Below, one piece after another: positions 1-8,537 of a stretch of DNA of 64,000 bases. Within the stretch, counting starts at the first letter, position 1, and each line of letters opens with the position of its first letter. A program made the position numbers and the translations under genes. The DNA lies in NCBI RefSeq assembly GCF_014697375.1, contig NZ_JACJRS010000002.1, forward strand, positions 1-64,000. The letters run 5' to 3'. The DNA comes from Phormidium sp. FACHB-1136 (GTDB lineage Bacteria; Cyanobacteriota; Cyanobacteriia; Phormidesmidales; Phormidesmidaceae). The notes below the pieces were generated by a model, which was not told the origin of the DNA, searched no databases, and was given only the letters and a program-made list of their open reading frames with translations.

Positions 1-2
1 CT

Positions 3-703
3 CTACTTTTGCCTAAATTCATCGCCGCTAAGCTTAACCCCTTGCCCCCTCAGGTCTCCCAAAGCTTAGTAACTTAGTACCCCTGTCCAGAACTTATGAC
101 TGTCCAGTTGATATACAGAGAAATGCTTTTGTCCTTGACGCTGGATGTGGTCGTGGAGAATTTCTGAAAGGGTTTATTGAATGTGGTTTACAGGCGTATG
201 CAGTAGATCAGTCATCTGTTGCGCTCAGATATTTACCAGATGCTAGATTAAAGGTTTCTAATATTGAAACTGGCGGAATTCCTTATCCTGACAACTATTT
301 TGATGTTGTTTATTCAAAATCTGTTATTGAGCATTTTCACTATCCAGAAAGATTTGTAAGGGAAATCTATCGAGTGTTGAAGCCTGGGGGCTTAGTGATA
401 ACGATGTGCCCCGCCTGGGAATATAACTATCGAATCTATTTTGAAGACTATACCCACCGTACCCCCTTCATGCTGGGATCCCTACGAGACATTTTACTCA
501 TTCATGGGTTTGAAAATATCCAGGTTGAATTTTTTAGACAGTTGCCCATCCTTTGGTCGGGGTGGGGGAGATGGTTAGTTCCACTGGCTAAGCTAACGCG
601 AGTGTTAACACCAACCCAACTGAGTAGGCGCAGTAAATGGGTTAGATTTTCTAAGGAGGTTATGTTATTGTCAAGTGCACGGAAGCCCGATAATGAGCCC
701 TAG
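3..703 (+). pseudogene. Class I SAM-dependent methyltransferase, 5' end outside the window, frame-broken near the start
   Basis: The main frame reads from about position 80 to the TAG at 701-703. It carries a clear motif I (LDAGCGRGEF, about 134-163), an acidic motif II (AYAVDQSS), the motif IV stretch YFDVVYSKSVIEHF and the post-motif LKPGGLVITM, so this is a Rossmann-fold methyltransferase of Methyltransf_11 type. No ATG, GTG or TTG start lies in this frame upstream of motif I; only a CTG at 83. The other frame is open from position 3 to a TAG at 75-77. The 7-mer CTTAGTA occurs at 65-71 and 73-79; removing one 8-nt unit joins the two frames into one uninterrupted protein (QSLVPLSRTYDCPV across the junction). 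I infer a gene that begins upstream of the window and was broken by a small tandem duplication. An intact shorter protein starting at CTG 83 is the alternative. It precedes an isomerase gene with which it overlaps or abuts. Confidence 0.7.
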
Positions 704-1571
704 AAACCTACTGGATCAAGTTTCTAAAATTGGCTTTATTCAGGGTCGTCTCTGCAACCAAGTAGATGGTCAGATCCAGGCTTTTCCCTGGCAAGATTGG
801 GAAACTGAATTTCCTGTTGCAAATGCTCTTTCTATCTCCTTGATGGAGTGGACATTAGATCAGGATCGACTCTACGAAAATCCCTTGATGACCGCTACTG
901 GTCAAGATCAAATTCGTCAACTTTGTGACCAGTATGGTTTAGCAATTCCTTCCCTTACTGGTGATTGCTTTATGCAAGCTCCTTTTTGGAAGGCTGTTGG
1001 CTCGGATCGAGTTAAGCTTCAAGAGGATTTCCAAGCCATTTGTCGTGCTTGTACAATAGTCGGCATTCAGATGGTTGTGGTGCCTTTGGTTGACAATGGC
1101 CGATTGGAAACATCTGAGCAGGAAGATATCCTGGTTGAATATTTACTCAGTCAACAGTCTAATTTAGCTAACCTGGGAGTCTCTATCCTGTTTGAATCAG
1201 ATTTCTCTCCCACTGAATTATCCCGTTTCATCAATCAGTTGCCATCTAAACAATTTGGCGTTAACTATGATATTGGTAATAGCGCTGCCCTAGGATTGGA
1301 TCCCCGAGAAGAATTTTCGGCCTATGGTCATCGAGTCATGAATGTCCATGTCAAAGACCGGGTTTTAGGGGGAACAACCGTACCCTTGGGTGCGGGGAAT
1401 GCTGACTTTGAGACTGTCTTCGAGTCGCTGGCTCATTTGAATTATTCAGGCAATTTTATTCTGCAAACAGCCCGCGCTACGGATGGGGATCATGCCGGGG
1501 TACTGGCTCGGTATCGAGATTTGACCCAAGCCTGGATAGTGGGCTACGGCCTGGCAGGTGCCAGTAAATAG
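693..1571 (+). CDS. Sugar phosphate isomerase/epimerase-like TIM-barrel protein
   Basis: A protein of about 292 residues resembling the AP-endonuclease-2/xylose-isomerase-like TIM-barrel family. Its N-terminus has KIGFIQGRL, as seen in sugar-isomerase proteins of surface-polysaccharide loci. Later come LMEWTLD, a probable metal or substrate-site Glu in LFESDF, NYDIGNSAALG and the barrel-closing MNVHVKDR with the His expected at the metal site, then VPLGAGNADF. I chose ATG 693; an in-frame GTG at 675 lies closer to an AGGAGG at about 655-660 and is possible. The gene overlaps the end of the preceding methyltransferase and is followed after 6 nt by an SDR gene, so the group is probably one operon. 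The substrate cannot be read from sequence; a role in isomerising a sugar or keto-acid precursor of the locus is inference. Confidence 0.72.
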   Translation: MSPRNLLDQVSKIGFIQGRLCNQVDGQIQAFPWQDWETEFPVANALSISLMEWTLDQDRLYENPLMTATGQDQIRQLCDQYGLAIPSLTGDCFMQAPFWKAVGSDRVKLQEDFQAICRACTIVGIQMVVVPLVDNGRLETSEQEDILVEYLLSQQSNLANLGVSILFESDFSPTELSRFINQLPSKQFGVNYDIGNSAALGLDPREEFSAYGHRVMNVHVKDRVLGGTTVPLGAGNADFETVFESLAHLNYSGNFILQTARATDGDHAGVLARYRDLTQAWIVGYGLAGASK

Positions 1572-1577
1572 ACCAGG

Positions 1578-2333
1578 ATGGAACTGAATCTTACCGGTAA
1601 GACAGCCTTGGTCACTGGTGCTAGCCGTGGCATTGGCTTGGCCATCGCCACGGCCTTGCATCGAGAAGGCTGTAGTGTTGCCCTCAACGCTCGACAGCTA
1701 AACCCTCTTTATCAGGCATGTAGTCAGTTGCCTGGCTCCCTCCCCATTGTCGGAGATGTATCCTGTTTTCCCGAAGCCCAGAAAGTTGTAGCAGAGGTGA
1801 TCGCAGCATGGGGGCGTCTAGATATTTTGATCTGTAATGTGGGTAGTGGTCAATCCGTTTCCCCTGGTACCGAAACTCCTGACGAGTGGCAACGAGTATT
1901 TGCCCTCAACCTCTGGAGTGCCACTAACATGGTGTCCGCTGCAACGGAAGCTCTAGTTCTGACCCAGGGAAGCATTGTTTGTATTTCCTCCATCTGTGGC
2001 CTAGAGGTCATCCCCGGTGCTCCAGTCACCTACTCCGCTGCTAAAGCGGCATTAAATGCCTATGTCCGAGGCATTGCCCGTCCCTTAGGTCAGAAAGGAG
2101 TACGCATTAATGCCATTGCACCGGGTAATATCCTGTGTGATGGCTCGGTCTGGGCTCGAAGGCTTCAGGAAGATGCGGCAGCGGTAACAAGCATGCTGAA
2201 TCGGGATGTGGCTCTGAGGCGATTGGGAACCCCGGAGGAGATTGCTAATTTGGTGTGTTACTTAGCCTCTCCCTACGCTGGCTTTGCCAGCGGTGCCCTA
2301 TGGACTCTCGATGGCGGTCAGGTGCGCCATTAG
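1578..2333 (+). CDS. SDR family NAD(P)-dependent oxidoreductase
   Basis: 251 residues, the usual length for classical short-chain dehydrogenases. The cofactor site TGASRGIG is at residues 13-20, CNVGSG takes the place of the NNAG motif around 86-91, the catalytic Ser is in CISSICG (137-138), and Tyr152 and Lys156 form the YxxxK pair. The C-terminal ASPYAGFASG and TLDGGQ are typical of FabG-like members. In this setting it more likely oxidises or reduces a sugar or ulosonic acid than a fatty-acyl-ACP; that is inference from the neighbours. It starts at an ATG 6 nt after the isomerase and is followed by a second SDR gene after about 70 nt. Confidence 0.85.
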   Translation: MELNLTGKTALVTGASRGIGLAIATALHREGCSVALNARQLNPLYQACSQLPGSLPIVGDVSCFPEAQKVVAEVIAAWGRLDILICNVGSGQSVSPGTETPDEWQRVFALNLWSATNMVSAATEALVLTQGSIVCISSICGLEVIPGAPVTYSAAKAALNAYVRGIARPLGQKGVRINAIAPGNILCDGSVWARRLQEDAAAVTSMLNRDVALRRLGTPEEIANLVCYLASPYAGFASGALWTLDGGQVRH

Positions 2334-2402
2334 CCCTGTAATTTGGGCAAACCCGGTGTTGGCCCCCAAATCAATCAACATTTTTGCAACCCAATAATTT
2401 TT

Positions 2403-3236
2403 ATGGTAACTCATCGATTTGACCTGACCCATAAATCCGCGCTGATCACCGGGGCCGCTGGCTTATTGGGGGTTGAACATGCCGCTGCCCTTCTGGAGTG
2501 TGATGCCACGGTAATCTTGACAGACATCTCGTGGGAAGCTTTGGACGGGGCCAAGCGCTACCTCAGTCAATGCTTTCCGGATGGACAGGTTCACACCTTG
2601 GTCATGGATGTGTCACGTTTAGCTTCAGTGCAAGCGACTCAAGCCCAGTTATCCCAGTTAGGAATAGGGGTCGATATACTGGTGAATAACGCGGCTATAG
2701 ACCCTAAGGTAATGGGTGATCAGGGGATGGTAGAAACCTCGCGTCTGGAAAACTTTCCTCGAGATCAATGGGATTTGCAAATTGCGGTGGGTTTAACAGG
2801 CGCGTTTCATTGCAGTCAGGTGTTTGGTGCGGAAATGGCCTGGCGTGGTCAGGGTGGGGTGATTCTCAACATTGCTTCTGACCTTTCTGTTCTTGCTCCC
2901 GACCAGCGACTCTACTGCAAAGAGGGACTAGCCGCCGATCAGCAAGCGGTAAAGCCCGTGACCTACTCAGTTATCAAGGCAGGTTTAGTGGGACTGACTC
3001 GTTATCTGGCTACCTATTGGTGCGATCAAGGTGTGCGCTGTAATGCTCTTTCACCAGGAGGGGTATTTAACCAACAGAGTGAAGAGTTTGTGAAGCGATT
3101 AAGCGGTTTGATCCCCCTGGGACGTATGGCTACTCGTGAGGAATATCGGGCGGCAGTACAGTTCCTGTGTTCGGATGCATCCCGATACATGACGGGACAG
3201 AATATTGTGCTCGATGGGGGGAGGGGTGTATGGTAA
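2403..3236 (+). CDS. SDR family oxidoreductase (PtmA-like)
   Basis: 277 residues from ATG 2403. The longer reading from a TTG at 2343 adds 20 unrelated residues and is rejected. TGAAGLLG at 16-23 binds the cofactor, NNAAID lies at 95-100, the catalytic Ser is in NIASDLS (about 159) and Tyr188 and Lys192 complete the active site. The C-terminus has the SDR tail MTGQNIVLDGG. The layout, with an insertion around DPKVMG and a long segment before the catalytic Tyr, resembles SDRs found beside CMP-nonulosonate and Kdo-like genes (PtmA type), so a sugar-modifying role is likely. Its stop codon overlaps the start of the next gene by 7 nt (ATGGTAA), indicating translational coupling. Confidence 0.8.
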   Translation: MVTHRFDLTHKSALITGAAGLLGVEHAAALLECDATVILTDISWEALDGAKRYLSQCFPDGQVHTLVMDVSRLASVQATQAQLSQLGIGVDILVNNAAIDPKVMGDQGMVETSRLENFPRDQWDLQIAVGLTGAFHCSQVFGAEMAWRGQGGVILNIASDLSVLAPDQRLYCKEGLAADQQAVKPVTYSVIKAGLVGLTRYLATYWCDQGVRCNALSPGGVFNQQSEEFVKRLSGLIPLGRMATREEYRAAVQFLCSDASRYMTGQNIVLDGGRGVW

Positions 3237-5059
3237 AGCGCCAATTGGTTACTACCGCATTAGAAGCAACCTGGGCTACCGATGGTCAGCCCATTCTCTT
3301 CCTTGGCGAGTGGTGTAAACTGTTTGACCGTAGGCATGTTTGGGAAAGTCTAAATCATGTTGTAGCTCCCTACCATTGGGATGATCGCAGCAAACTCTTC
3401 CAGGATTACACCACCCTCCAGGTAGTTTATGAAGAAGCCCTAAAAGCCCTTAGCCAGCAACTCAATCAACAGCATGGGGTTAATTACTCTCTTCGTTACT
3501 GGCGAATATTAATAGGGCCATGGTTGGGTTACTTTATTCAGATGGTGTTTGATCGCTGGTTCATGATCAAGACTGTTCTTGACACTGAGGAAATCTCAAA
3601 TATCCAGATTCTTAAACGTCAACTAGGGCAAGGTGTACCAAATGATATGAACGATTTTATTGCTTTGTTTGTTGATGATCATTGGAATGAAATGATCTAC
3701 GGACAAATTCTCCAGTTCATGACTGTGCCTGTAACAGTCATTGAAGCACCTCAAGCCTATGAGCAGTCGGATTACAATAGTCAAAGGAAAGCTATAAAAC
3801 TTAGCCATTACTTAAAAAAGTCTGTTGTCTCAATTGCATATCTATTATCTAGTGTTCTGACTCGCTCAGACGACTATTTCTTTATCACCTCCTATCTCAC
3901 ACGCCAGCAAGATCTTTTACTACAGCTCAAGTTAGGACAAATACCTAAGATCTGGCGTTCCTCTGCTTTGCCCAGGTTTGATTACTGTAAAGCTCAGCGA
4001 AACTGGTTGTTAGATCTACCTAAAAACCGACTTCGTGCTGATTGGCATCCATTCTGTCAGCTAATCAGTTTGCTTGTGCCTCAGAATATTCCAACGTCTT
4101 ATCTGGAGGGCTATAGGGACTTAGCTCAGAAGAGCAGTGAACTCCATTGGCCTCACCGCCCAAAAGCAATCTTCACGAGTAATAGCTATAGTTCTGACGA
4201 TCTATTCAAGATTTGGGCAGCTGAAAAGGTCGACAGAGGTATCCCTTTAATCGTAGGTCAACATGGTGGTAACTATGGTATGGCACTTTGGAGCTTTCAT
4301 GAAAGTCATGAAATTGATATATCTGATCAATATTTGACTTGGGGTTGGACTGAGCCACGGCAAAACAAACTTATCCCTATCGGAAACTTAAAAGGGTTTG
4401 GCTCCACTGTTATCAAGCCCAATAAATCGGGTAAGGCTTTATTAGTAGAGATGGTTGTGCCTCGTTATAGCTATCACATGTATAGTGTTCCGGTGTCTGC
4501 AGGACAGTGGCAAGCGTACTTTAATGATCAGGTGAGATTTGTGAAAACGCTGCCTGATGTTTTACGTAAAAGCTTACTAGTTCGATTGTTTAGCCATGAC
4601 TGGAAAGCAGGGCAAGTTTCTCGCTGGCAGAAACAGTTTCCAGGCATCGAACTGGATTTCGGGACTCGACCGCTGAAGGAGTTGTTGTGGCAAACCCGTC
4701 TTTACATTAGTACCTACAACGCTACTACCTACCTTGAATCCTTATGTCTCAACTTTCCTACTCTGATCTGCTGGAATCCTTTACATTGGGAATTACGAGA
4801 TGGGGTACGCCCCTACTTTGACCTACTCAAAGAGGTTGGCATATTTCATGAAACGCCAGAAAGCGCCGCCCAACAAATGGCGAAAATTTGGGACAATATT
4901 GACGATTGGTGGTTGGATCCTGAAACCCAAAACGCTAGGGAGGTTTTTTGTCATCGCTATGCCCGCATACCTCCTAATCCCCTGGACACCCTGGCCCAAC
5001 TCTTTCGGAGCATCGCTGAAAAACATAGTGACCCAGTTGAGTCAACCCGAGACTGCTAA
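3230..5059 (+). CDS. LIC12162-family putative transferase
   Basis: 609 residues from ATG 3230, which overlaps the upstream stop. The N-terminal pattern LVTTALEATW, LFLGEWCKL, APYHWDDRSKL and the stretch NYSLRYWRILIGPWLGYF are what I recognise as the LIC12162 family (TIGR04331), first noted in Leptospira O-antigen loci. The C-terminal half (GQHGGNYG, LVRLFSHDW, the late STYNATTYLESLCLNFPTL) resembles the KpsC/KpsS-like CMP-sugar-using transferases in general layout. I therefore infer that it transfers the CMP-activated acidic sugar predicted for this locus, but acceptor and donor are unknown. No signal peptide or obvious membrane segment is seen. Base composition is more AT-rich than the SDR genes before it. 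Confidence 0.7.
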   Translation: MVKRQLVTTALEATWATDGQPILFLGEWCKLFDRRHVWESLNHVVAPYHWDDRSKLFQDYTTLQVVYEEALKALSQQLNQQHGVNYSLRYWRILIGPWLGYFIQMVFDRWFMIKTVLDTEEISNIQILKRQLGQGVPNDMNDFIALFVDDHWNEMIYGQILQFMTVPVTVIEAPQAYEQSDYNSQRKAIKLSHYLKKSVVSIAYLLSSVLTRSDDYFFITSYLTRQQDLLLQLKLGQIPKIWRSSALPRFDYCKAQRNWLLDLPKNRLRADWHPFCQLISLLVPQNIPTSYLEGYRDLAQKSSELHWPHRPKAIFTSNSYSSDDLFKIWAAEKVDRGIPLIVGQHGGNYGMALWSFHESHEIDISDQYLTWGWTEPRQNKLIPIGNLKGFGSTVIKPNKSGKALLVEMVVPRYSYHMYSVPVSAGQWQAYFNDQVRFVKTLPDVLRKSLLVRLFSHDWKAGQVSRWQKQFPGIELDFGTRPLKELLWQTRLYISTYNATTYLESLCLNFPTLICWNPLHWELRDGVRPYFDLLKEVGIFHETPESAAQQMAKIWDNIDDWWLDPETQNAREVFCHRYARIPPNPLDTLAQLFRSIAEKHSDPVESTRDC

Positions 5060-5085
5060 ACTTGTGGGCTGTGTTAGCCGTTACT

Positions 5086-5150
5086 ATGCCTAAAGTAGCC
5101 TGAACACTTCTTTTGCAGATCAGTTTAAAAGATGACTTATGCCTAAAGTA
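5086..5150 (+). repeat. Duplicated start region of the dehydrogenase gene
   Basis: The 12-mer ATGCCTAAAGTA occurs at 5086-5097 and again at 5139-5150, where it is the true start of the dehydrogenase gene. The first copy gives only a five-codon reading frame ending in TGA at 5101-5103. It may be the scar of a small duplication and could act as a decoy start or leader. Function is unproven. Confidence 0.5.
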
Positions 5151-6122
5151 CTGATTACCACCATTCCATTTGCTGAACGGAACACCTTCCCCTTGGAAAT
5201 GTTGCAATCCAATGATATCGACTATGTGATTAACCCCCTCGGCAAGAAACTCACTGAAACCGAGTTAGCTGAGATGATCGGTGACTTCGATGCCTTGGTA
5301 GCCGGTACCGAGCCGATTACCGATTACGTCCTGTCCTGTGCTCCCCGGTTAAAGCATATTTCCCGAGTAGGGATTGGCCTCGACAGTGTGGATCTGTTAG
5401 CTGCTGAGCAACGGGGTATCAAGGTCTCCTACACCCCCGATGCCCCAGCTCCTGCAGTGGCAGAGCTTACCCTGGGGTTAATGCTATCTCTGCTCCGTTC
5501 CGTCCATGTGGCCAATACCCAAATGCACCAGGGCCAATGGAAACGTCACTTTGGTCGGCGTCTGGCGGAAATTACCGTTGGCATCATTGGTGTCGGTCGC
5601 ATTGGTACGCGGGTTCTACGCCGCATGCGTGGGTTTGGAACCCCCCGCATTTTGGTCAATGATATTCTGCCCAATTTAGAACTCAACCGTGAATTTAAGT
5701 TAGAGTGGGCCGCAAAAGAGGATATCTACCGTCAAGCAGACCTAATTAGTCTGCACGTCCCCCTCACCCCTCAAACCCACAACATGATTCGTAAAGAGCA
5801 TCTGCTGTCGATGAAAGCCGATGCCCTGATCGTCAATACATCCCGTGGTGGGATAATCAACGAACAAGATCTGCTAGAGGTTCTCCAATCGGGTCACCTG
5901 GGAGGAGCAGCTATTGATGTGTTTGATCAAGAGCCCTACCAGGGAGACTTGACCAAGATCGAACGCTGCCTACTGACCAGCCATATGGGCTCGATGTCAG
6001 TGGATTGTCGAACCCGCATGGAAATCGAAGCCACGGAGGAAGCGGTTCGCTTCTTAACGGGTCATCCGCTCAATAGTTTAGTGCCGGAGACGGAGTACAA
6101 CATACAACGCCGAAAACGCTAG
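5139..6122 (+). CDS. D-isomer-specific 2-hydroxyacid dehydrogenase (phosphoglycerate-dehydrogenase-like)
   Basis: 327 residues. A flavodoxin-like catalytic domain is split around an NAD-binding Rossmann domain with GVGRIG (151-156). The catalytic residues typical of the family are visible: Arg236 in NTSRGGIINE, Glu265 in DVFDQEP and His282 in LLTSHMGS. Upstream, RVGIGLDSVD matches the first conserved block. It is shorter than SerA enzymes that carry a C-terminal ACT domain, so it is probably not a regulated serine-pathway enzyme. In this operon it most likely interconverts a 2-hydroxy acid and a 2-keto acid used in making the unusual sugar; this is inference. It lies 12 nt upstream of an epimerase gene. 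Confidence 0.85.
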   Translation: MPKVLITTIPFAERNTFPLEMLQSNDIDYVINPLGKKLTETELAEMIGDFDALVAGTEPITDYVLSCAPRLKHISRVGIGLDSVDLLAAEQRGIKVSYTPDAPAPAVAELTLGLMLSLLRSVHVANTQMHQGQWKRHFGRRLAEITVGIIGVGRIGTRVLRRMRGFGTPRILVNDILPNLELNREFKLEWAAKEDIYRQADLISLHVPLTPQTHNMIRKEHLLSMKADALIVNTSRGGIINEQDLLEVLQSGHLGGAAIDVFDQEPYQGDLTKIERCLLTSHMGSMSVDCRTRMEIEATEEAVRFLTGHPLNSLVPETEYNIQRRKR

Positions 6123-6134
6123 GAGTTAGCCATC

Positions 6135-7004
6135 ATGGTGCAGCAGATTTGCGTAATTGGGGGAGCCGGATTCCTGGGTTCCCATGTCTGTGATCAACTC
6201 AGTGCCGCCGGACACCACGTGCGGATTTTTGATCGCATCCCATCCCCCTGGCTACAACCTCATCAGGAGATGGTGGTGGGGGATATTCTTGATCTATCGG
6301 CTCTGGAGTCGGCGATCAGCGGTTGCGATGTAGTCTATAATTTTGCAGCCCTAGCGGATCTTAACCAGGCCCTGGACAAGCCTCTCGAAACCATTCGCAT
6401 TAATATTCTGGGTAATGGTCATGCCCTAGATGCCTGCCACCGTCATAAGGTGAAGCGGTTTATCTATGCCAGCACGGTGTACGTCTACAGTCGGGAGGGC
6501 GGCTTTTACCGATGTAGTAAGCAATCTGCAGAGCACTACGTGGAAGAATATCAGCGGGTCTACGGTCTGGATTACACCATCCTTCGTTATGGTTCATTGT
6601 ATGGTCCACGATCAGACCTGACAAATGGGCTTTATCGTATAATTAAGCAAGCATTAGAGACTGGAGTAGTTCGTTATGAAGGTAGTACCGAGGCGCTTCG
6701 TGAGTATATTCATGTAGAAGATGCAGCTCGAGCCAGTGTAGTGGCTCTGGGTAAGGAATTTCGTAATGAGAGCGTAGTACTTACCGGTCAGGAACCAATG
6801 CGGGTAATGGACTTATTGAAGATGATAGCAGAGATTTTAGGGCTTAAGAAACCCGTAGAATTTGTTGAATCTCATCAACTGGGACACTATGTACGTACAC
6901 CTTATGCTTATCAACCTAAGCTAGGACGTAAATACATACCACCACTCCATGTGGATCTAGGTCAGGGGTTAATTCAGTTAATTCAAGAGATTAGTTCCGA
7001 TTGA
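6135..7004 (+). CDS. NAD-dependent sugar epimerase/dehydratase (extended SDR)
   Basis: 289 residues. The NAD-binding glycine motif GGAGFLG is at 9-15, STVYVY carries the Ser/Thr position, and Tyr125 with Lys129 (YRCSK) is the catalytic pair; LRYGSLYGPRSD and EYIHVEDAARA follow the order seen in the UDP-glucose 4-epimerase and dTDP-glucose dehydratase superfamily. The specific sugar nucleotide cannot be assigned. The first ~470 nt are visibly richer in G+C than the rest, so the gene may be a recombinant. It follows the dehydrogenase by 12 nt and is followed by an FkbM methyltransferase after about 50 nt. Confidence 0.8.
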   Translation: MVQQICVIGGAGFLGSHVCDQLSAAGHHVRIFDRIPSPWLQPHQEMVVGDILDLSALESAISGCDVVYNFAALADLNQALDKPLETIRINILGNGHALDACHRHKVKRFIYASTVYVYSREGGFYRCSKQSAEHYVEEYQRVYGLDYTILRYGSLYGPRSDLTNGLYRIIKQALETGVVRYEGSTEALREYIHVEDAARASVVALGKEFRNESVVLTGQEPMRVMDLLKMIAEILGLKKPVEFVESHQLGHYVRTPYAYQPKLGRKYIPPLHVDLGQGLIQLIQEISSD

Positions 7005-7053
7005 TGAAAAACATTTAAGAGTATCTAATTACAACTATAAAGGGAGTTAAGTA

Positions 7054-7896
7054 ATGCCAAACAGCCTGAAAAACCTAGTAAAATCAGCTATTAAACAAAC
7101 AACAAAGATAATAAGTAAAACAAAGGCCGGCAGCTATTTTTTTGACCTAGCCTTAAGTGAGTCCATGAATAGGATCACATCCATTGTATACAATGGGGTA
7201 GAGCTTAGTTTTGCCACGCCCAATCAACTAAATAGCTGGCGGATTGATACATTCTCAACAAAGGAACCAGAAACTTTAGAATGGATTGATACTCTTCCCG
7301 ATAATTGTGTATTGTGGGATGTGGGAGCGAATGTGGGGCTTTATTCTTGTTATGCTTGTGCAAAAAAAAGCTCTACTGTATACGCTTTTGAACCTTCTGT
7401 GTTCAATCTCGAGCTATTAGCAAGAAATTTATTTCTGAATAGACTAAGCCAAAAAGTTACTATTGTTCCTTTCCCTTTATGCGATAATCGCTCGATCGCT
7501 TCGATGCGGCTAACTAGTACTGAGTGGGGGGGGGCACTTTCTACCTTTGGTAAAGAGTTTGGTTGGGATGGTGGGGTGCTTAAACAAAATTTTGAGTTCC
7601 GAACACTAGGTCTGAGTATGGATGAAACAGTTGAACTGTTAAAAATTCCCGTTCCTGACTATATAAAAATGGATGTAGATGGGTTAGAACATTTTATTCT
7701 CAAAGGTGGATCCCGAACTTTGAGTCAGATTAAAGGCATTTTGATAGAGGTGAATGATGACTTTTATGAACAAGCGAGTACTTGTAGTAAATTATTGACT
7801 GACGCTGGATTGATTTTGAGAGAGAAAAGGCACTCTGAAATGTTTGCTGACTCGGCATTTGGAAATACATACAACCAAATTTGGACTCGACCTTGA
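7054..7896 (+). CDS. FkbM family methyltransferase with a 9-G tract
   Basis: 280 residues. SAM-binding motif I is DVGANVGLYS at 89-98, followed by the acidic loop YAFEPSVFN and the late block DYIKMDVDGLEHF, the hallmark order of the FkbM family. These enzymes usually O-methylate sugars or small molecules. The codons for EWGGA contain an uninterrupted run of nine G residues at 7526-7534, in frame here. Insertion or deletion of one G would truncate the protein soon after. The stop codon overlaps the TTG start of the next gene (TTGA at 7893-7896). A Lys-rich amphipathic N-terminus precedes the catalytic domain; the target sugar is unknown. Confidence 0.85.
   Translation: MPNSLKNLVKSAIKQTTKIISKTKAGSYFFDLALSESMNRITSIVYNGVELSFATPNQLNSWRIDTFSTKEPETLEWIDTLPDNCVLWDVGANVGLYSCYACAKKSSTVYAFEPSVFNLELLARNLFLNRLSQKVTIVPFPLCDNRSIASMRLTSTEWGGALSTFGKEFGWDGGVLKQNFEFRTLGLSMDETVELLKIPVPDYIKMDVDGLEHFILKGGSRTLSQIKGILIEVNDDFYEQASTCSKLLTDAGLILREKRHSEMFADSAFGNTYNQIWTRP
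7526..7534 (+). repeat. Poly-G tract, 9 G
   Basis: Nine consecutive G residues inside the first FkbM gene, the longest homopolymeric G run I found in the window. It lies in AT-rich DNA. Such tracts are classic slipped-strand mutation sites. Confidence 0.9.
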
Positions 7897-8537
7897 TTTC
7901 CCCTCGACAAATTATAAGCTCTGCTAATCTAGTTTTCTGGGACTTTGATGGCGTGATCAAAGAATCAGTTGACGTCAAAACCAGGGCCTTTGAAGCTTTA
8001 TTCTTGCCCCATGGTTCGAACATTGCAACGAAAGTGCGTCTACATCATGAAGCCAATGGTGGTGTTTCTCGGTTTGAAAAGATGCCTCTTTACCTCACCT
8101 GGGCTGGTATTGAGCCAACTGAGTCAACAGTGAAAGCATGGTGCGATCGCTTTTCAGATATGGTGTTACAAGCTGTAGTGGAGTCGCCATGGGTACCTGG
8201 CACTTTGGAATACCTTGAGGAGCATTACCAAAACCAGTATTTTGTACTAGTGACTGCGACTCCCCAGAGTGAAATTGAAATTATTTTGCACCGTCTTGGC
8301 ATTGGACATTTCTTTAGGAGTGTATTTGGATCACCTATTAGCAAAATTAAGGCGATCGCAATAGTTTTATCTCAACTGCACTTGTCTAGTGAAGACGCTT
8401 TGATGATTGGTGATGCCGAATCAGATTTAATAGCGGCAGAAAAAAATCAAATTTCTTTCATATTGCGCCGAACACCAATTAATCATTCATTACAAACACG
8501 TTATCGAGGACCACAATTAAGTAACTTGAGTCTATGA
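7893..8537 (+). CDS. HAD family hydrolase, probable sugar-phosphate phosphatase
   Basis: About 214 residues from TTG 7893, which overlaps the preceding stop codon; a TTG at 7881 is the alternative. HAD motif I is WDFDGVIKES with the two Asp at about residues 17 and 19, motif II is in LVTATPQSE, the motif III Lys in SPISKIKA and motif IV in MIGDAESDL. A helical cap sits between motifs I and II, as in beta-phosphoglucomutase and phosphoglycolate phosphatase-like enzymes. Placed directly before the aldolase (4-nt overlap) and upstream of the KdsB-like gene, it would fit the phosphatase step that KdsC performs in Kdo synthesis. This role is inference. Confidence 0.82.
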   Translation: MISPRQIISSANLVFWDFDGVIKESVDVKTRAFEALFLPHGSNIATKVRLHHEANGGVSRFEKMPLYLTWAGIEPTESTVKAWCDRFSDMVLQAVVESPWVPGTLEYLEEHYQNQYFVLVTATPQSEIEIILHRLGIGHFFRSVFGSPISKIKAIAIVLSQLHLSSEDALMIGDAESDLIAAEKNQISFILRRTPINHSLQTRYRGPQLSNLSL

